Shown here piece by piece: positions 12,109 to 13,015 of a DNA stretch of 13,015 nt. Origin of the DNA: CAZVJU01 sp964627195 (GTDB lineage: Bacteria > Patescibacteriota > Microgenomatia > UBA8517); assembly GCA_964627195.1 (NCBI GenBank), contig CAZVJU010000032.1, positions 1-13,015 of the forward strand, read 5' to 3'. Position numbers and translations under genes: made by a program. The notes under the pieces are model-generated. The model was not told where the DNA came from. It made no database searches and worked only from the letters and a program-made list of their open reading frames with translations. Each line of letters opens with the position of its first letter. The first letter of the stretch is position 1.

Positions 12109-12249
12109 CTATCTGCCAATTTTCCTTGCTTTCCTGGTTACGAACCTAGAAAGCAGCTGCGCGTTTAGATCTTTTTCGACCATCTTGTGCCTGCAGCCCG
12201 GCGCGGTACATGCCTTATTTTTTTCTCCTTTTCTTTTTTTTGAATTCAA
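12109..12249 (-). CDS. Possible 46-aa Cys/basic protein before the secreted-protein gene
   Basis: Frame from TTG (12247-12249; GAGGG 6 bases upstream) to TAG (12109-12111). Residues run MNSKKRKGEKNK, then CTAPGCRHK (14-22), a possible zinc- or nucleic-acid-binding knuckle with only two Cys and one His, then an amphipathic basic helix, DLNAQLLSRFVTRKARKIG. A shorter version starts at ATG 12181-12183 (24 aa). A competing frame with ATG 12209-12211 reads 21 residues (MYRAGLQAQDGRKRSKRAAA, stop 12146). An AAGGAG tract near 12226-12231 fits none of these starts well. Possibly co-transcribed with the secreted protein. Confidence 0.3.
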   Translation of the reverse strand: MNSKKRKGEKNKACTAPGCRHKMVEKDLNAQLLSRFVTRKARKIGR

Positions 12250-12305
12250 GTATTGCCCTCGGCAAGAATACAAAAACTATTCTGACCGATTCGCAGTACT
12301 TGAAT
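12244..12305. repeat. 62-base imperfect long hairpin
   Basis: Outer arms ATTCAAGTATTGC (12244-12256) and GCAGTACTTGAAT (12293-12305) pair at 12 of 13 positions. Inner arms GGCAAGAATA (12261-12270) and TATTCTGACC (12278-12287) pair at 8 of 10, around loop CAAAAAC. Small internal loops (CCTC and GATTC) separate the two stems. No T-run follows on either side. It may be a regulatory RNA fold, a MITE or an element end. Confidence 0.6.
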
Positions 12306-12430
12306 CGTTTTGAAAGAAGTCTAACCTGTCACCATTTTAAAGTGCAAAACAATCTTTCCTGAGCGCAAATGCAATAATCTGCCTTAGGAATTAAATTGAA
12401 GTTGTATTATATCAAATTTATATCAAATTA
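12306..12430. other. AT-rich intergenic region with a short direct repeat
   Basis: No gene is seen. TATCAAATT occurs twice (12410-12418 and 12421-12429) directly before the hairpin at 12431; on the minus strand each copy contains TTGAT. Confidence 0.4.
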
Positions 12431-12483
12431 TGACATCCTCCCCGCCTTGAAAGGTGGGGTTCCCTCTAGAGGAGGATGACATA
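12431..12483. mobile_element. Solitary IS200/IS605-like end hairpin
   Basis: CCCCGCC-TTGAAA-GGTGGGG (12440-12459) forms a 7-bp stem with one G-T pair. Outer arms GACATCCTC (12432-12440) and GAGGATGAC (12472-12480) match at all but one position. The string GACATCCTCCCCGCC with a facing GGGG is characteristic, from memory, of IS200/IS605 and TnpB element ends. No tnpA or tnpB is beside it, so it would be a remnant or a small non-autonomous element. Confidence 0.45.
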
Positions 12484-12651
12484 TTAGAGTTCAATTCACC
12501 CACAGACTTTCAGTTTGGGGCCTACATTCGCAACCGAAGCGCAACACTGACTAAGTACTTGGAGCCAAATGTATTCTCTCGTAATTGTTTTATGGTTAGA
12601 CATAACCACCAGTTACAGAGTGGTGCATCTTATGTCTTTGGCGTATATTAA
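12454..12651 (+). pseudogene. ORF fragment without a credible start
   Basis: The frame is open through the hairpin from a GTG at 12454 to TAA at 12649-12651, 65 codons. From about residue 10 it looks like protein (FNSPTDFQFGAYIRNRS, then KYLEPNVFSRNCFMVRHNHQ). The first codons are hairpin sequence, and no ATG, GTG or TTG follows the GAGGAGG tract in frame. It is best read as the 3' end of a gene cut off by the IS-like end, or a chance frame. No family recognised. Confidence 0.3.
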
Positions 12652-12675
12652 ATTGTAATCCTATGTAATACGTAT

Positions 12676-13005
12676 ATGGGCAAAAAACTGCTCAAGGTGA
12701 AAGAATGTAGGCAGTTATTTCTAGTAGCAACTCTTTGTTTTGTTGGCTTTCTTTTTATTGCATACGTGGTTAGTAAGGTAGTAAAGCCGATAGCAGTACA
12801 AAACAGCTCGTTACCTTCCGTGTACCATCTGCTATGCAATCCGCCGGAACGCTTAGATTTCCCAAATTCAAAAATGCTTACAGTTAATCTGGTTGTTTCT
12901 GTCGAAAAACGAACGTACGAGAAGTACCAGAATATTGAAAGAAAGATTGAGGCGGTGATTAGTGAATCTCTACGGGTGTCGCTCGTTAACTCGCTTTACC
13001 CGTAG
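12676..13005 (+). CDS. Small single-pass membrane protein
   Basis: 109 residues, complete, stop TAG at 13003-13005. The N-terminus is basic (MGKKLLKVKE), then one transmembrane helix (about 14-36, LFLVATLCFVGFLFIAYVVS), then an extracytoplasmic tail of about 70 residues. The tail has a beta strand (KMLTVNLVVSVEKR) and a helix (YEKYQNIERKIEAVISESL) before NSLYP. The layout of anchor, strand and helix faintly recalls FliL-type proteins, but no flagellar gene is present and I would not assign that name. Two Cys lie at 21 (in the helix) and 54. There is no Shine-Dalgarno site; the start is the first ATG in a frame with good coding character. Confidence 0.6.
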   Translation: MGKKLLKVKECRQLFLVATLCFVGFLFIAYVVSKVVKPIAVQNSSLPSVYHLLCNPPERLDFPNSKMLTVNLVVSVEKRTYEKYQNIERKIEAVISESLRVSLVNSLYP

Positions 13006-13015
13006 CATCATTGTC

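Noticed and set aside
12676..13005. FliL flagellar protein
   Set aside because: Only a loose topological likeness; no flagellar neighbours and such bacteria normally lack flagella.

Overview
The window looks like a scaffold piece from a small-genome bacterium of the Candidate Phyla Radiation (Patescibacteria), probably the Microgenomates side. The reasons are the gene types (a PEGA-domain/beta-propeller membrane protein beside MreB, a WecG/TagA glycosyltransferase with an insertion, a PaaX/Cas2-like protein, Thr/Pro-rich linkers on an exported lipoprotein), the low GC content, frequent promoters without leaders, and GC-rich palindromes containing GCCTGCCGGC of a kind I associate with these genomes. 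UGA is used as a normal stop. No rRNA, tRNA or CRISPR array was seen. Ten Ns at 6121-6130 mark a scaffold gap, so linkage across it rests on scaffolding.

Layout. 1-1023 (minus): 5' part of a Tat-exported lipoprotein, running off the left edge, behind a leader with an intrinsic terminator. 1236-2342 (minus): an AbiEii-type toxin/antitoxin-like pair plus a 43-residue ORF. 2385-3446 (minus): an anchored protein of unknown function and a GreA-like factor. 3564-4407: a PaaX/Cas2-like gene between two perfect 39-bp direct repeats, the most unusual locus here. 4408-4813: a terminator, a cluster of palindromes, and two decayed tandem copies of the 3' end of the adjacent excisionase-type HTH gene (4814-5038). 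5151-6014 (minus): WecG/TagA glycosyltransferase, then the gap. 6309-7418 (minus): MreB and a tiny downstream ORF. 7541-9924 (plus): PEGA/beta-propeller protein, then an unknown protein with an internal twin-arginine segment. 9925-11277 (minus): an HTH-M20 peptidase fusion with a changed active site, meeting the previous gene stop codon to stop codon. 11530-13005: a nested terminator, a secreted Trp/Cys-rich protein and a possible Cys/basic micro-ORF, a long imperfect hairpin, a hairpin like an IS200/IS605 end, an ORF fragment and a small membrane protein.

How the parts work together. MreB, WecG and the two envelope proteins form a cell-surface theme around 5.1-9.9 kb. The stretches 1.2-2.3 kb, 3.5-5.1 kb and 11.5-12.7 kb look like accessory DNA: a toxin-antitoxin-like pair, repeats, duplicated gene ends and solitary element ends. 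Several genes (2342-, 5038-, 7418-, 7541+, 8839+) have a -10-like hexamer only 6-9 bases before the start codon and no Shine-Dalgarno sequence, which suggests leaderless mRNAs. Some genes inside transcripts do have Shine-Dalgarno sequences (12080-, 6404-). All functional names come from reading motifs by eye; no database search was run.
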